A stretch of 64,000 bases of DNA from Acidobacteriaceae bacterium KBS 89. Lineage in GTDB: Bacteria; Acidobacteriota; Terriglobia; Terriglobales; Acidobacteriaceae. Position numbers and translations under genes: made by a program. Of this stretch, positions 8,351 through 17,159 are shown in pieces (the first letter of the stretch is position 1; each line of letters starts with the position of its first letter). Under the pieces are notes generated by a model. The model saw only the letters and a program-made list of their open reading frames with translations, was not told the origin of the DNA and made no database searches. The stretch spans positions 682,001 to 746,000 of the forward strand of contig KB906756.1 of NCBI GenBank assembly GCA_000381605.1, in the 5' to 3' direction.

Positions 8351-8379
8351 TTGACACTTGCCAGCCGCAATCTTAGAGT
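8351..8379 (+). promoter_or_regulatory. Sigma-70-type promoter before nuoA
   Basis: A perfect TTGACA (8351-8356), a 17-base spacer and TAGAGT (8374-8379) precede nuoA. Transcription would start near 8386, practically at the first codons, so the transcript would be almost leaderless. If that is real, the ATG at 8391 is the more likely nuoA start. Confidence 0.6.
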
Positions 8380-8384
8380 CGAAG

Positions 8385-8801
8385 ATGGCCATGCACAGTT
8401 ACCCTCCATATATCTGGAACTACGTTCCACTCGTGCTGCAGGTCCTGGTTGCCCTCGGACTTGCCTGCGGAATGGTGGGGGCCTCCTTCATCATCGGCAA
8501 ACATAAAAATTCACGCACCAAGGCCAGTGCCTACGAGTGCGGCATGGACCCCATAGGCGACGCGCGTGGACGCTTCACCGTCCGCTTCTACATGGTGGCG
8601 ATGCTCTTCATCCTTTTCGATGTCGAAGCGGTCTTCATGCTCCCCTGGGCAGTCATCTTTCGCCGCTTGCCTGCGCTGACCGGCTCGCGCATGTTCGGCT
8701 TCTACGAGATGCTGGTTTATCTCGGCTTCGTGGCCGTGGGCCTCTTCTATGTCTGGAAGAAGGGCATCCTCAACTGGGCGAACGATAGAGGAGATCTCTA
8801 A
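8385..8801 (+). CDS. nuoA: NADH-quinone oxidoreductase subunit A
   Basis: A small membrane subunit of complex I with three helices, next to the quinone-binding region. It shows the family hallmark YECGMDP in the first loop and LFDVEAVFMLPWA, where the acidic residues are highly conserved. I place the start at ATG 8385 (138 residues); a TTG at 8358 and an ATG at 8391 are in frame. It is the first gene of the operon; its stop overlaps the nuoC start (TAATG). In most bacteria nuoB comes next, but here it does not. Confidence 0.95.
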   Translation: MAMHSYPPYIWNYVPLVLQVLVALGLACGMVGASFIIGKHKNSRTKASAYECGMDPIGDARGRFTVRFYMVAMLFILFDVEAVFMLPWAVIFRRLPALTGSRMFGFYEMLVYLGFVAVGLFYVWKKGILNWANDRGDL

Positions 8802-9292
8802 TGTACGAGCCATCCTCCGCCATCAAAGGCAAGCAAGCCGTCTTCGAGGCGCATCCTGAGAACGCCGCTGTCAAGGCATTGGCCGATCTTGCTACCGATG
8901 CGAAGTTCGACCGCAATGAGTTGACGATCACGGTGGCTCGCGAGAGCATCGTTGGGGCTTGCGAAGCCGTGAAGCAGGCGGGTTACAACTTCTTTGAAGA
9001 CGCCACCGCGGTGGATTGGTACCCCTCTGAGCCTCGTTTTCAGATCACGTATCACATCCTCTCGATGTCACGGAAAGAGCGTGTGCGGCTGATTGTCCGG
9101 CTTGATAGCGATTCGGCCTCGCTCGACAGCATCACTCCTGTGTGGCGCGCCGCCAACTTTTATGAACGCGAGATCTTTGATCTCTTCGGCGTTCACTTCG
9201 GCGGCCACCCTAACCTCCGCCGTATCATGATGCCCGAGGACTGGAAGGGGCATCCACTGCGCAAGGACTACCCCGTGGAGGGCTACCGCTAA
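8801..9292 (+). CDS. nuoC: NADH-quinone oxidoreductase subunit C
   Basis: A hydrophilic subunit (30 kDa-type) of the complex I connecting arm, 163 residues. The signature region VWRAANFYEREIFDLFGVHF, followed by RRIMMPEDWKGHPLRKDYP, is complete. It is not fused to nuoD as in some bacteria. Start and stop both overlap neighbours by TAATG junctions, which points to coupled translation and equal supply of subunits. Confidence 0.96.
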   Translation: MYEPSSAIKGKQAVFEAHPENAAVKALADLATDAKFDRNELTITVARESIVGACEAVKQAGYNFFEDATAVDWYPSEPRFQITYHILSMSRKERVRLIVRLDSDSASLDSITPVWRAANFYEREIFDLFGVHFGGHPNLRRIMMPEDWKGHPLRKDYPVEGYR

Positions 9293-10560
9293 TGGCATCC
9301 ACCGTTGAAGAACTGACCGGCCCGTCGGCGATCGACCCCGGAGTTGAAGATGTAGTCAGCAACTCCGCACACAATCGCGGAAACCCACCATCGCAGGACC
9401 AGACCATGGTCATCAACATGGGCCCGCAGCACCCTTCGACCCATGGGGTGCTTCGCCTTGTGATCGAGGTCGATGGCGAGACGATTGTCGGGCTCGCTCC
9501 GGACATCGGCTACCTGCATACCGGCATCGAGAAGACCTGCGAGGCCAAGTTTTATCAACAGGTCGTTCCGCTGACGGATCGCATCGATTATCTCTGTCCG
9601 ATGACCAACAACCTCGCCTACTGCCTCGCGGTGGAGAAGTTGCTTGGTCTGGAGATTCCTGAGCGGGCGCAGTATCTTCGGGTGCTGTTCAACGAACTCA
9701 CGCGTATCCAGTCGCACCTGGTCTGGCTTGGCACGCACGCGATGGACATCGGCGCGCTTACGGTCTTTCTCTATTGCTTCCGCGAACGCGAGCAGTTGCT
9801 GCGCATCTTCGAGGCTGTGTCGGGCCAGCGGATGATGACAAGCTACGTTCGTGTTGGTGGCCTCAGCCTGGAGCCGCCTCGCGATCTTTATGCAAAGATC
9901 CGCGAGTTCCTTAAGGACTTCCCTTCGAAGATCGAGGAGTACGAAGGGCTGCTGCAGGGGAACCCGATCTGGATGAACCGTCTGAAGGGTGTCGGCTATC
10001 TTTCGCCGGAAGATGCCATTGCGCTGGGCGTGACCGGGCCGCCGCTGCGGGCCTCCGGCGTGGACTTTGATGTTCGTCGCGACATGCCTTACTCCGGCTA
10101 CGAGAAGTTTCAGTTCAACGTGCCGGTGTCGAACGTCGGCGATGTTTGGGCGCGGTACATTGTGCGGATGCAGGAGTTTCGCGAGTCGATCAAGATCTGC
10201 CTGCAGGCGCTTGATGGTCTCCCTGAAGGTTCGATCGTCGCCGATGCACCAAAGATCATTCTTCCGAACCGTGAGCAGATGAAGACGCAGATGGAATCGC
10301 TCATCCATCACTTTAAGATTGTGACGGAAGGTTTTGGTGTACCGGCTGGCGAGGCGACCAGTTCCGTCGAAGCTCCGCACGGGATGATGAACTACTACGT
10401 CGTCTCGGATGGCACGGCGAAGCCTTACCGGGTGCACATGCGCAATCCGGGATTCGCAACGCTGCAGGCGCTGGAGACAATGTGCAAAGGACGCCTGCTG
10501 GCTGATGTCGTCGCCGTTATTGGATCAATCGATATTGTGCTCGGAGAGATTGATCGCTAA
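9292..10560 (+). CDS. nuoD: NADH-quinone oxidoreductase subunit D
   Basis: The 49 kDa-type subunit, which forms the quinone pocket together with NuoB. The 422-residue protein has a roughly 35-residue N-terminal extension, then NMGPQHPSTHGVLRL with the quinone-contacting His, GYLHTGIEKTCE, and a C-terminal DIVLGEIDR. The length is normal. Because NuoD normally contacts NuoB and its N2 cluster, the absence of nuoB from this operon implies that NuoB is encoded elsewhere. Confidence 0.97.
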   Translation: MASTVEELTGPSAIDPGVEDVVSNSAHNRGNPPSQDQTMVINMGPQHPSTHGVLRLVIEVDGETIVGLAPDIGYLHTGIEKTCEAKFYQQVVPLTDRIDYLCPMTNNLAYCLAVEKLLGLEIPERAQYLRVLFNELTRIQSHLVWLGTHAMDIGALTVFLYCFREREQLLRIFEAVSGQRMMTSYVRVGGLSLEPPRDLYAKIREFLKDFPSKIEEYEGLLQGNPIWMNRLKGVGYLSPEDAIALGVTGPPLRASGVDFDVRRDMPYSGYEKFQFNVPVSNVGDVWARYIVRMQEFRESIKICLQALDGLPEGSIVADAPKIILPNREQMKTQMESLIHHFKIVTEGFGVPAGEATSSVEAPHGMMNYYVVSDGTAKPYRVHMRNPGFATLQALETMCKGRLLADVVAVIGSIDIVLGEIDR

Positions 10561-10880
10561 TGACTCCCTCTGAGGCAGCAATGGATCCCCGCCTCAGAAC
10601 CGAACTTTGGACCTCCTGGGCATCGCTGCTTCGCTCCTATGCCGCTGCCCACGGACTCAACAGCCGGCATCATGCAGTGGTCGAGGTCGGTGCAGAAGAA
10701 ATTACCCTCCGTGTCGCAAGCCGCTGGCTTCGCTTCACGCATGAGGCGCTTGACGACAGTGAAGGCCACCGCTCCTCCTTCAACATGCAGGAAGACGGAA
10801 CGGTTAAACTGAATGGTATCGCCGAAGAGATGGACCTTGCCGCCGAAAGGCTGGCGCGGGAGATGATGCAGAGTGAGTGA
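10560..10880 (+). CDS. Unassigned small protein inside the nuo operon
   Basis: A 106-residue soluble protein that I do not recognise. It is encoded between nuoD and nuoE, overlapping nuoD by TAATG and nuoE by eight bases. It begins MTPSEAAMDPRLRTELW and looks like a short alpha/beta fold (VVEVGAEEITLRVASRWLRF), with a helical, acidic C-terminus. It has no cysteines, membrane segment or signal peptide. The tight overlaps and typical local codon use support it as a real gene translated with complex I subunits. It could be an accessory subunit or assembly factor, but that is inference from position only. Confidence 0.75.
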   Translation: MTPSEAAMDPRLRTELWTSWASLLRSYAAAHGLNSRHHAVVEVGAEEITLRVASRWLRFTHEALDDSEGHRSSFNMQEDGTVKLNGIAEEMDLAAERLAREMMQSE

Positions 10881-11382
10881 AATAGCCAATACGATCTTTT
10901 CGCCGGAGCTGGCCGACCGCTTCGACAAACTCGTCACCATCTACCCGCTGAAGCGGTCGGCGCTTGTCCCTATGCTGCTCTACGCGCAGGACGAGGTAGG
11001 CTATGTCTCCGATGCCGTTGTCGCCGAGCTCGCGGAGCGGCTTGATCTTCTCGAGTTAGACGTACGCAACGTGCTTTCGTATTACTCCATGCTCCGCACC
11101 AAGCCTGCTGGCAGATACAACGTGCAGGTCTGCACCAACATCTCCTGCATGCTGCGCGGCGGCTACGAGATCCTCGATCACTGTAAGCACACGCTCGGCA
11201 TTGGCCATAAAGAGACGACCAAAGATGGCGTCTTTTCTCTGGAGGAGGTCGAGTGTATCGGCGCTTGTTGCTGGGCTCCCGCCATTCAGGTCAACTACGA
11301 CTTCCACGAGAACCTTACGCCCGCAAAGGTCGACGTTCTCTTCAAGATGTACCGCGACGGCAAGGGAAAGGACGAAAAATAA
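10873..11382 (+). CDS. nuoE: NADH-quinone oxidoreductase subunit E
   Basis: The 24 kDa-type subunit with a thioredoxin-like fold that binds the [2Fe-2S] cluster N1a in the NADH-dehydrogenase module. The four ligands are visible as C-x4-C in VCTNISCMLRGG and C-x3-C in VECIGACCWAP. The start is a GTG at 10873 inside the end of the previous gene, and the stop overlaps the nuoF start. 169 residues is the usual length. Confidence 0.96.
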   Translation: MSEIANTIFSPELADRFDKLVTIYPLKRSALVPMLLYAQDEVGYVSDAVVAELAERLDLLELDVRNVLSYYSMLRTKPAGRYNVQVCTNISCMLRGGYEILDHCKHTLGIGHKETTKDGVFSLEEVECIGACCWAPAIQVNYDFHENLTPAKVDVLFKMYRDGKGKDEK

Positions 11383-12713
11383 TGCCGACCCTCGTCAGTC
11401 ATCCCGATGAAGTAAGAGTACTCTCGCGCCGGTTCGGCCAGGGCGCTGCAAATATCGATAAGTACATCGAACTCGATGGGTACAAGGCCGTTCAGAACGC
11501 TATCGCTCAAGGTCCGGAGAAGATGGCTGGCTGGATCATCGACGTCATGAAGGCTTCGGGACTGCGCGGACGTGGTGGCGCGGGCTTCCCCACGGGCATG
11601 AAGTGGTCGTTCGTTCCGAAGACGTCGGAGAAGCCGAAGTACGTCCTGGTCAACGGCGACGAGTCCGAGCCCGGTACCTGCAAGGACCACGTCATCTTTC
11701 TTGAAGACCCGCACGCTGTTATCGAAGGCACGATGATCGCCGGTCTCGCCATCGGTTCGAAGTTGGGATTTATCTATCTGCGCGGCGAGTATCGCTATCT
11801 TTTGAAGATCGTCGAGAAGGCTGTCGCTGATGCTTATGCCAAGGGCTTTCTCGGCAAAAACATCTTTGGGTCGGGCATCGATTTCGACGTCATTACGCAG
11901 ACCGGCGCTGGCGCCTACGAGGTTGGCGAAGAGTCCGCGCTGATGGAGTCGCTCGAAGGCAAGCGCGGCGTCCCACGCATCAAGCCGCCCTTCCCTGCCG
12001 TCGTCGGCCTCTATGGCGGGCCCACCGTGATCAATAACGCCGAGACCATCGCCTCGGCCCCCCACATTCTTCTGATGGGAGGCGAAGCCTATGCGAAGCT
12101 CGGGAGCGAGCGCAACGGCGGTACACGTCTCTTCGGCATCAGCGGCCACGTCGAACGCCCTGGAGTGTACGAGCTCCCCATGGGCTACAACCTCAAGCGC
12201 GCTATTTACGAGGTGGCTGGCGGAATCAAGGACGGCAAGAAACTCAAAGCCGTTGTTCCCGGCGGCGCTTCGTGTCCCGTACTTACTGCGGACGAGATTG
12301 ATGTTGGCCTCGACTTTGACCAGATGGGCAAGGCCGGCACCATGCTCGGCTCGGGGGGTATCGTGGTGCTCGACGAGACTGTCTCAATCGTGGAATTCGC
12401 ACTACGCACGATCTCCTTTTACCAGCACGAATCCTGCGGGTGGTGCATCCCCTGCCGCGAAGGCACGGACTGGATCAAGAAGACTCTAACTCGCGTGTAC
12501 AACGGTGGCGGCAGCAAGAAGGACGTCGACAACGTCCAGTACCTCGCGGAAAACATGATGGGCCGGACGTTCTGCCCGCTTGGCGATGCCGCGGCGATGC
12601 CGACGCTCGGCTTCGTCAAGAAATTCCGCAAAGAATTTGAAGACTACATCGCTGGCCAAAAAGCCGGAACACCTATCATCACCGTCGAGCAGCTCGTCGG
12701 AGCAGGACACTAA
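11382..12713 (+). CDS. nuoF: NADH-quinone oxidoreductase subunit F
   Basis: The 51 kDa-type subunit that binds NADH, FMN and cluster N3, where electrons enter complex I. GLRGRGGAGFPTGMKW is the NADH/FMN glycine-rich motif, GDESEPGTCKD belongs to the FMN site, and ESCGWCIPCREG with a later Cys (FCPLGDAAA) binds the [4Fe-4S] cluster. The frame is open upstream, but the ATG at 11382 overlaps the nuoE stop (TAATG) and gives a normal 443-residue protein. The nuoG start follows the stop directly. Confidence 0.96.
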   Translation: MPTLVSHPDEVRVLSRRFGQGAANIDKYIELDGYKAVQNAIAQGPEKMAGWIIDVMKASGLRGRGGAGFPTGMKWSFVPKTSEKPKYVLVNGDESEPGTCKDHVIFLEDPHAVIEGTMIAGLAIGSKLGFIYLRGEYRYLLKIVEKAVADAYAKGFLGKNIFGSGIDFDVITQTGAGAYEVGEESALMESLEGKRGVPRIKPPFPAVVGLYGGPTVINNAETIASAPHILLMGGEAYAKLGSERNGGTRLFGISGHVERPGVYELPMGYNLKRAIYEVAGGIKDGKKLKAVVPGGASCPVLTADEIDVGLDFDQMGKAGTMLGSGGIVVLDETVSIVEFALRTISFYQHESCGWCIPCREGTDWIKKTLTRVYNGGGSKKDVDNVQYLAENMMGRTFCPLGDAAAMPTLGFVKKFRKEFEDYIAGQKAGTPIITVEQLVGAGH

Positions 12714-15107
12714 ATGGCAGACGTAAAATTCATCGTAGACGGCAAACAACTCACCGCTCCCGCAGGCACCCTACTCATCGATGCCTGCAAATCCTCGGGA
12801 ATCGAGATCCCCGCCTTCTGCTACTACCCCGGCCTTTCACTCCAGGCGGCGTGCCGCATGTGTGTAGTCCGCATCGAGAAGATGCCGAAGCTCCAGACCG
12901 CGTGCACCACGCCGGTGACTGAGGGCATGGTCGTCGCCACCGAGACCCCTGAGATTGCGCAGGCCCGTAAAGCCACTCTGCAACTGCTCCTCGGCAACCA
13001 CCCGCTCGACTGCCCGGTATGCGACGCGGGAGGCGAGTGCGAGCTGCAGGACATGACCTTCAAGTACGGCGCCGCCGACAGCTTCTACGCCGAACCCAAG
13101 AACCACCGCGAAGAGCAGAAGTGGTCCCCCGTGGTCTACTTCGACCGCCCGCGCTGCATCCTTTGTTACCGCTGCGTGCGCATGTGCGGCGAAGGCATGG
13201 ATGTCTTCGCGCTCGGCATTCAGAATCGCGGCAGCTCCTCGGTCATCGCTCCCAACATCCCAGCCGAGTTGTCTCCCGACCACCTCGCACACGTCGACTG
13301 CGAGCAGTGCGGTATGTGCATCGACGCCTGTCCCGTCGGCGCGTTGACGTCTGGCACTTACAGGTACAAGACCCGCCCGTGGGAGATGAACCACGTCGGC
13401 ACCGTCTGCACGCACTGCGGTGACGGCTGCAAGACGACCCTGGGCGTGCGCAGCACATCGGACGGCAGCGAGATCGTCCGCGGCGACAACCGCGACAAGT
13501 CCGGCATCAACGGTGACTTCCTCTGCAACAAGGGCCGCTACGCCTTCGACTTCGCCAACAACGAAAATCGCATAACCCAGCCGCTCGTTCGTCAGCCCAA
13601 CGGAGAGTTGAAGCCCGTCAGCTGGGAGGTCGCGCTCGACTACGTTGGCAAAGAACTCCGCCAACGCCGCGACGCGCGGGGTGGCAAATCGATCGGCGTC
13701 ATTGGCAGCAACCGCATCACCAATGAAGAGGCTTACCTCCTTCAGAAGTTCGCCCGCACGGTTCTCGGCACCAACAACATCGATCACCATCGCACTGCGG
13801 ACTATGTCTCCTTCGCCCAGGCCCTCGCCGGACAAAAGGACCGCACCGCTTCCCTGCGCGACACCCTGACTGCGCCGGCAATTTTGATAGTTGGTGGCGA
13901 TCCGACAATTCAGGCTCCGGGCACTGCCTGGAACATCCGCACCAACGTCCGCAACAACCGCGGCCGCCTCTACGTCGCCAACTCTGCGGAGATCAAGCTG
14001 CGCCGCCAGGCGAAATCCTTCCTGCGTCTCGCGCCGTTCGGGTACAGCGCATTTGCCTCCTACCTCGCCGGCAATGCAGCATCCGCCAGCGAAGCCGCCA
14101 CCGACATCAACGCTCTGAGCACCTTCCGCGACACCATCAAAGCTGAAGAAAAACTCCTCATCCTCATCGGCTCCGAACTGCGTGGTCAGGACCTCAAGGC
14201 CCTCATCGACTTCGGCCTTACCATTCCCGGAGCGAAGTTCGCGCTCATCTCCGACTACGCCAACTCACGCGGCGCAGCTGACATGGGCCTGCTGCCCGAC
14301 ATGCTCCCCGGCTACACTCCGCTCGCCGGCAACACGACCTTCGCCGAATACGACACACCCTCTGCGCCCGGTCTCGACCTCCTCGAAATCTTCGAGGCTG
14401 CCGGCAAAGGCGAGCTCTCCGCTCTCTACGTCGTGGGCTCCAATCCTGTAACCCGCTACGGAATCGATCCAGAATCCCTGAAAGACACCTTCGTCGTGGT
14501 TCAGGAGATGTTCCTAACCGAGACCGCGGCTCTCGCCGACGTCATCCTTCCCGCAGCGAACCTCTACGAAAAGTCCGGCTCCGTCACCAACAGCTACGGA
14601 GACCTCCAGCTCGTCAAAAAAGCGGGAGACCGCGCGGGCGTCCGGTCCGACTTCGAGATGATCGTCCGCATCGCCGACAAGATGGGCGCGAACATGCAGG
14701 CCCTCGTCCCCTTTGGCAAAGGCACTCGCGCAGACATGGGACAGTCCCGCGGAGCGCAGTCAGGCGAAGCGGACCGTCACTCTGTCTGGCTCACCGCCAA
14801 CAACCTCGAGCCCAAGTTGAGCCCCTTCGACCCCTTCGCGATTCTCGACGAGATCCAGCGTCTCGTCCCCGGCTACAACCTGCTGCGTCTCCAGCTTCTC
14901 AGCGGGAACGACCAACACCTGCAGCCCGCCGCTCCTGCGCCTCTCGTCCAGGTCGGCAGCCGCCGCGATCTCGTCCTGCCCGCGAACGATTCTCTGTTCA
15001 CCTCGGGTACACTGGGCCGCTACTCCACCATGCTCTCCGACCTGCAGCACAACGAGAGCCTCCGTCCTCCAACCGGGCTTACCCAGATTGAAACTGCCGC
15101 CGACTAA
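12714..15107 (+). CDS. nuoG: NADH-quinone oxidoreductase subunit G
   Basis: The 75 kDa-type iron-sulfur subunit (797 residues). In order: a [2Fe-2S] ferredoxin domain (ligands near 34-63, CRMC), a His-Cys3 [4Fe-4S] site (HPLDCPVCDAGGEC), ferredoxin-like sites (CILCYRCVRMC and CEQCGMCIDACP), then a CTHCGDGC motif with a distal Cys (DFLCNKGR). That last motif matches the extra N7 cluster found in only some bacteria. The C-terminal half is the molybdopterin-oxidoreductase-like domain. It is followed by a 37-base gap before nuoH, the first real gap in the operon. Confidence 0.96.
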   Translation: MADVKFIVDGKQLTAPAGTLLIDACKSSGIEIPAFCYYPGLSLQAACRMCVVRIEKMPKLQTACTTPVTEGMVVATETPEIAQARKATLQLLLGNHPLDCPVCDAGGECELQDMTFKYGAADSFYAEPKNHREEQKWSPVVYFDRPRCILCYRCVRMCGEGMDVFALGIQNRGSSSVIAPNIPAELSPDHLAHVDCEQCGMCIDACPVGALTSGTYRYKTRPWEMNHVGTVCTHCGDGCKTTLGVRSTSDGSEIVRGDNRDKSGINGDFLCNKGRYAFDFANNENRITQPLVRQPNGELKPVSWEVALDYVGKELRQRRDARGGKSIGVIGSNRITNEEAYLLQKFARTVLGTNNIDHHRTADYVSFAQALAGQKDRTASLRDTLTAPAILIVGGDPTIQAPGTAWNIRTNVRNNRGRLYVANSAEIKLRRQAKSFLRLAPFGYSAFASYLAGNAASASEAATDINALSTFRDTIKAEEKLLILIGSELRGQDLKALIDFGLTIPGAKFALISDYANSRGAADMGLLPDMLPGYTPLAGNTTFAEYDTPSAPGLDLLEIFEAAGKGELSALYVVGSNPVTRYGIDPESLKDTFVVVQEMFLTETAALADVILPAANLYEKSGSVTNSYGDLQLVKKAGDRAGVRSDFEMIVRIADKMGANMQALVPFGKGTRADMGQSRGAQSGEADRHSVWLTANNLEPKLSPFDPFAILDEIQRLVPGYNLLRLQLLSGNDQHLQPAAPAPLVQVGSRRDLVLPANDSLFTSGTLGRYSTMLSDLQHNESLRPPTGLTQIETAAD

Positions 15108-15144
15108 CAACAGCGAAGAGCCAGGAGCTAAGAGCTAAACCCGA

Positions 15145-16215
15145 ATGAGTCACCTAACCGATTTTCAGACATTTCTGCTGCTCAGCATCCTCAAGGTCGT
15201 GGTCGTCCTCGTCATTACCTTGATGGCGGTCGCCTACACGGTACTGCTGGAGCGCAAGGTGCTGGGCCGCATCCAGAACCGCTGGGGACCCTCCCGCGTC
15301 GGCCCCTTCGGGCTGCTGCAGCCGCTCGCCGACGGCATCAAGCTCTTCCTCAAGGAAGACCTCATGCCCATCGCCTCGGAACGCCCGCTCTTCCTCATTG
15401 CTCCCATCATCGCGTTATCGTGCGCACTTATCTCCATTGCCGTCGTCCCCTTCGGCGGCATGCAGAGGGTCACAGTAAATGGCGTTGGCGTCGAGATGTT
15501 CAACGTCGCCGACCTCAACATCGGTCTTCTCGTCATCCTCGGCATTACGTCAATCGGCGTCTACGGCATCGCGCTCTCCGGGTGGTCCTCGAACAACAAG
15601 TTCGCTCTGCTGGGCAGTCTGCGCGCCACCTCGCAGATGATCAGTTACGAACTTGCCCTTGGGCTCTCGCTGGTTGGCGTTGTCCTCCGAGCCCAGTCAC
15701 TTTCGTTGCGCGACATCGTCAACAGCCAGAGTGCCCACGGCCTGCTTAGCTGGAACTTTTTCGGCGGCTTCCAGTTCGTCGCTTTCTTCATCTACATCAT
15801 GGCCGCCTACGCCGAGACCAACCGCGCGCCCTTCGACCTGCCTGAGGCGGAATCCGAGCTCGTCGCCGGGTACCACACCGAGTACAGCTCGATGAAGTTC
15901 GCCATGTTCTTCATGGCCGAGTACGCCAACATGATCACCGTCAGTTGCGTCGCCACTCTGCTCTTCTTCGGCGGAGCCTCGAGCCCCTTCGGTCATCTCA
16001 TCCCCGACTTCGGCGGCCCCGTCGTCCATGCAATCCTGCCGATCCTGTGGTTTGTCGTGAAGGTTCTGGGCTTCCTTCTACTCTTCATCTGGGTGCGAGG
16101 CACACTGCCCCGCTTCCGTTATGACCAACTCATGAGCTTCGGCTGGAAGTTTCTCCTGCCCATGGCCATGGCCAACATCATCATCACCAGCCTGATCATT
16201 GCGCTGCGTGCGTAG
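15145..16215 (+). CDS. nuoH: NADH-quinone oxidoreductase subunit H
   Basis: The ND1-type membrane subunit of 356 residues with about eight helices, at the junction of the arms and lining the quinone tunnel. GRIQNRWGPSRVGPFG, the acidic cytoplasmic loop RAPFDLPEAESELVAGYHTEY and the C-terminal WVRGTLPRFRYDQLM are all conserved. In most operons nuoI follows here; instead there is a 118-base gap and then nuoJ. Confidence 0.97.
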   Translation: MSHLTDFQTFLLLSILKVVVVLVITLMAVAYTVLLERKVLGRIQNRWGPSRVGPFGLLQPLADGIKLFLKEDLMPIASERPLFLIAPIIALSCALISIAVVPFGGMQRVTVNGVGVEMFNVADLNIGLLVILGITSIGVYGIALSGWSSNNKFALLGSLRATSQMISYELALGLSLVGVVLRAQSLSLRDIVNSQSAHGLLSWNFFGGFQFVAFFIYIMAAYAETNRAPFDLPEAESELVAGYHTEYSSMKFAMFFMAEYANMITVSCVATLLFFGGASSPFGHLIPDFGGPVVHAILPILWFVVKVLGFLLLFIWVRGTLPRFRYDQLMSFGWKFLLPMAMANIIITSLIIALRA

Positions 16216-16333
16216 CTTTCACCAAGTACCACCGCAAGTTGTTTTACAATCAGCAGATAGCCCGAAAAATTTTCTGCTCTGTTTCAAATGATTTGAAGTC
16301 ACAAACGACCGACGAAAGAACTAGCAGAACATC
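16216..16333. other. Gap between nuoH and nuoJ where nuoI usually lies
   Basis: These 118 bases are AT-richer than their surroundings and contain no open frame of note and no ferredoxin-type cysteine motif in any frame. They may hold an internal promoter or a nuoJ leader. There is no recognisable remnant of nuoI. Confidence 0.6.
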
Positions 16334-16840
16334 ATGCAACTGGCACTCTTTATCATCTTTGGCGCGCTGGCCGTCGCGGGAGCACTCAATCTCCTCCTGC
16401 AGCGCCATCCCATTAATAGCGCCCTCTCGCTGGTCGTCGTCATGATGTCACTGGCCGTTCTCTACTGGTCGCTCGGGGCCGAGTTTCTTGCCGCCGCCCA
16501 GGTGATCGTCTACTCGGGCGCCATCATGGTCTTCTTCGTCTTCGTCATTATGCTGCTCAACGCTGGAGAAGAAGAGCGAACCAAGGGCAGCCGTGCCGCC
16601 TACATCGTCGGCTTTCCAGGCGCCGCAGCCATCTTCTGTCTTCTTAGCTTCGTCTTCCTTTCCGAACGCCACGCCTTCAGATCCTCCAACGTCGGAGGCT
16701 ATCTCAACAACATCACCAGCAACATCTCCGAGATCAGCTCCGTTCTCTTCACCAAACTCCTGCTTCCCTTCGAAGTCACCTCCGTCCTCATCCTGGTCGC
16801 TATCCTCGGAGCCGTTGTGCTCGCGCGAAAGGAGCAGTAG
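16334..16840 (+). CDS. nuoJ: NADH-quinone oxidoreductase subunit J
   Basis: An ND6-type membrane subunit with five helices, 168 residues. The conserved third helix with [15 protein letters not shown], which holds the pi-bulge important for conformational coupling, is present. The start follows a 118-base gap from nuoH; the stop is two bases before the nuoK start. Confidence 0.95.
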   Translation: MQLALFIIFGALAVAGALNLLLQRHPINSALSLVVVMMSLAVLYWSLGAEFLAAAQVIVYSGAIMVFFVFVIMLLNAGEEERTKGSRAAYIVGFPGAAAIFCLLSFVFLSERHAFRSSNVGGYLNNITSNISEISSVLFTKLLLPFEVTSVLILVAILGAVVLARKEQ

Positions 16841-16842
16841 CC

Positions 16843-17154
16843 ATGTCCGCTCAGGTCCCCGTCGCCGCGTACCTTATCCTTGCCGCCGTGCTTTTCTCCA
16901 TCGGCGTGGCCGCGTTTCTTATCAAGCGCAACCTCATCACCATCTTCATGTCGATTGAGCTGATGCTCAACGCCGTCAACCTCACCTTCGTCGCCTTCGC
17001 GCACATGTGGCACCAGGTCTCCGGCCAGATCTTCGTCTTCTTCGTGATGGTGGTCGCCGCCGCAGAGGCCGCCGTGGGCCTTGCCATCATCATCGCAATC
17101 TTCCGCACGCGCGAAACGCTGAACGTCGACTCGATCGACCTGATGAAATCGTGA
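16843..17154 (+). CDS. nuoK: NADH-quinone oxidoreductase subunit K
   Basis: An ND4L-type subunit of 103 residues with three helices. The two buried glutamates of the proton path are visible in [11 protein letters not shown] and [11 protein letters not shown]. The length is typical. It lies two bases after nuoJ and ends just before nuoL. Confidence 0.96.
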   Translation: MSAQVPVAAYLILAAVLFSIGVAAFLIKRNLITIFMSIELMLNAVNLTFVAFAHMWHQVSGQIFVFFVMVVAAAEAAVGLAIIIAIFRTRETLNVDSIDLMKS

Positions 17155-17159
17155 TCTCT

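Noticed and set aside
9289..10437. 382-codon open frame antisense to nuoD
   Set aside because: It lies fully within a highly conserved gene, has no domain-like pattern and no ribosome site.
16216..16333. Degenerate nuoI between nuoH and nuoJ
   Set aside because: None of the six frames shows a CxxCxxC motif or similarity to ferredoxin-type subunits.
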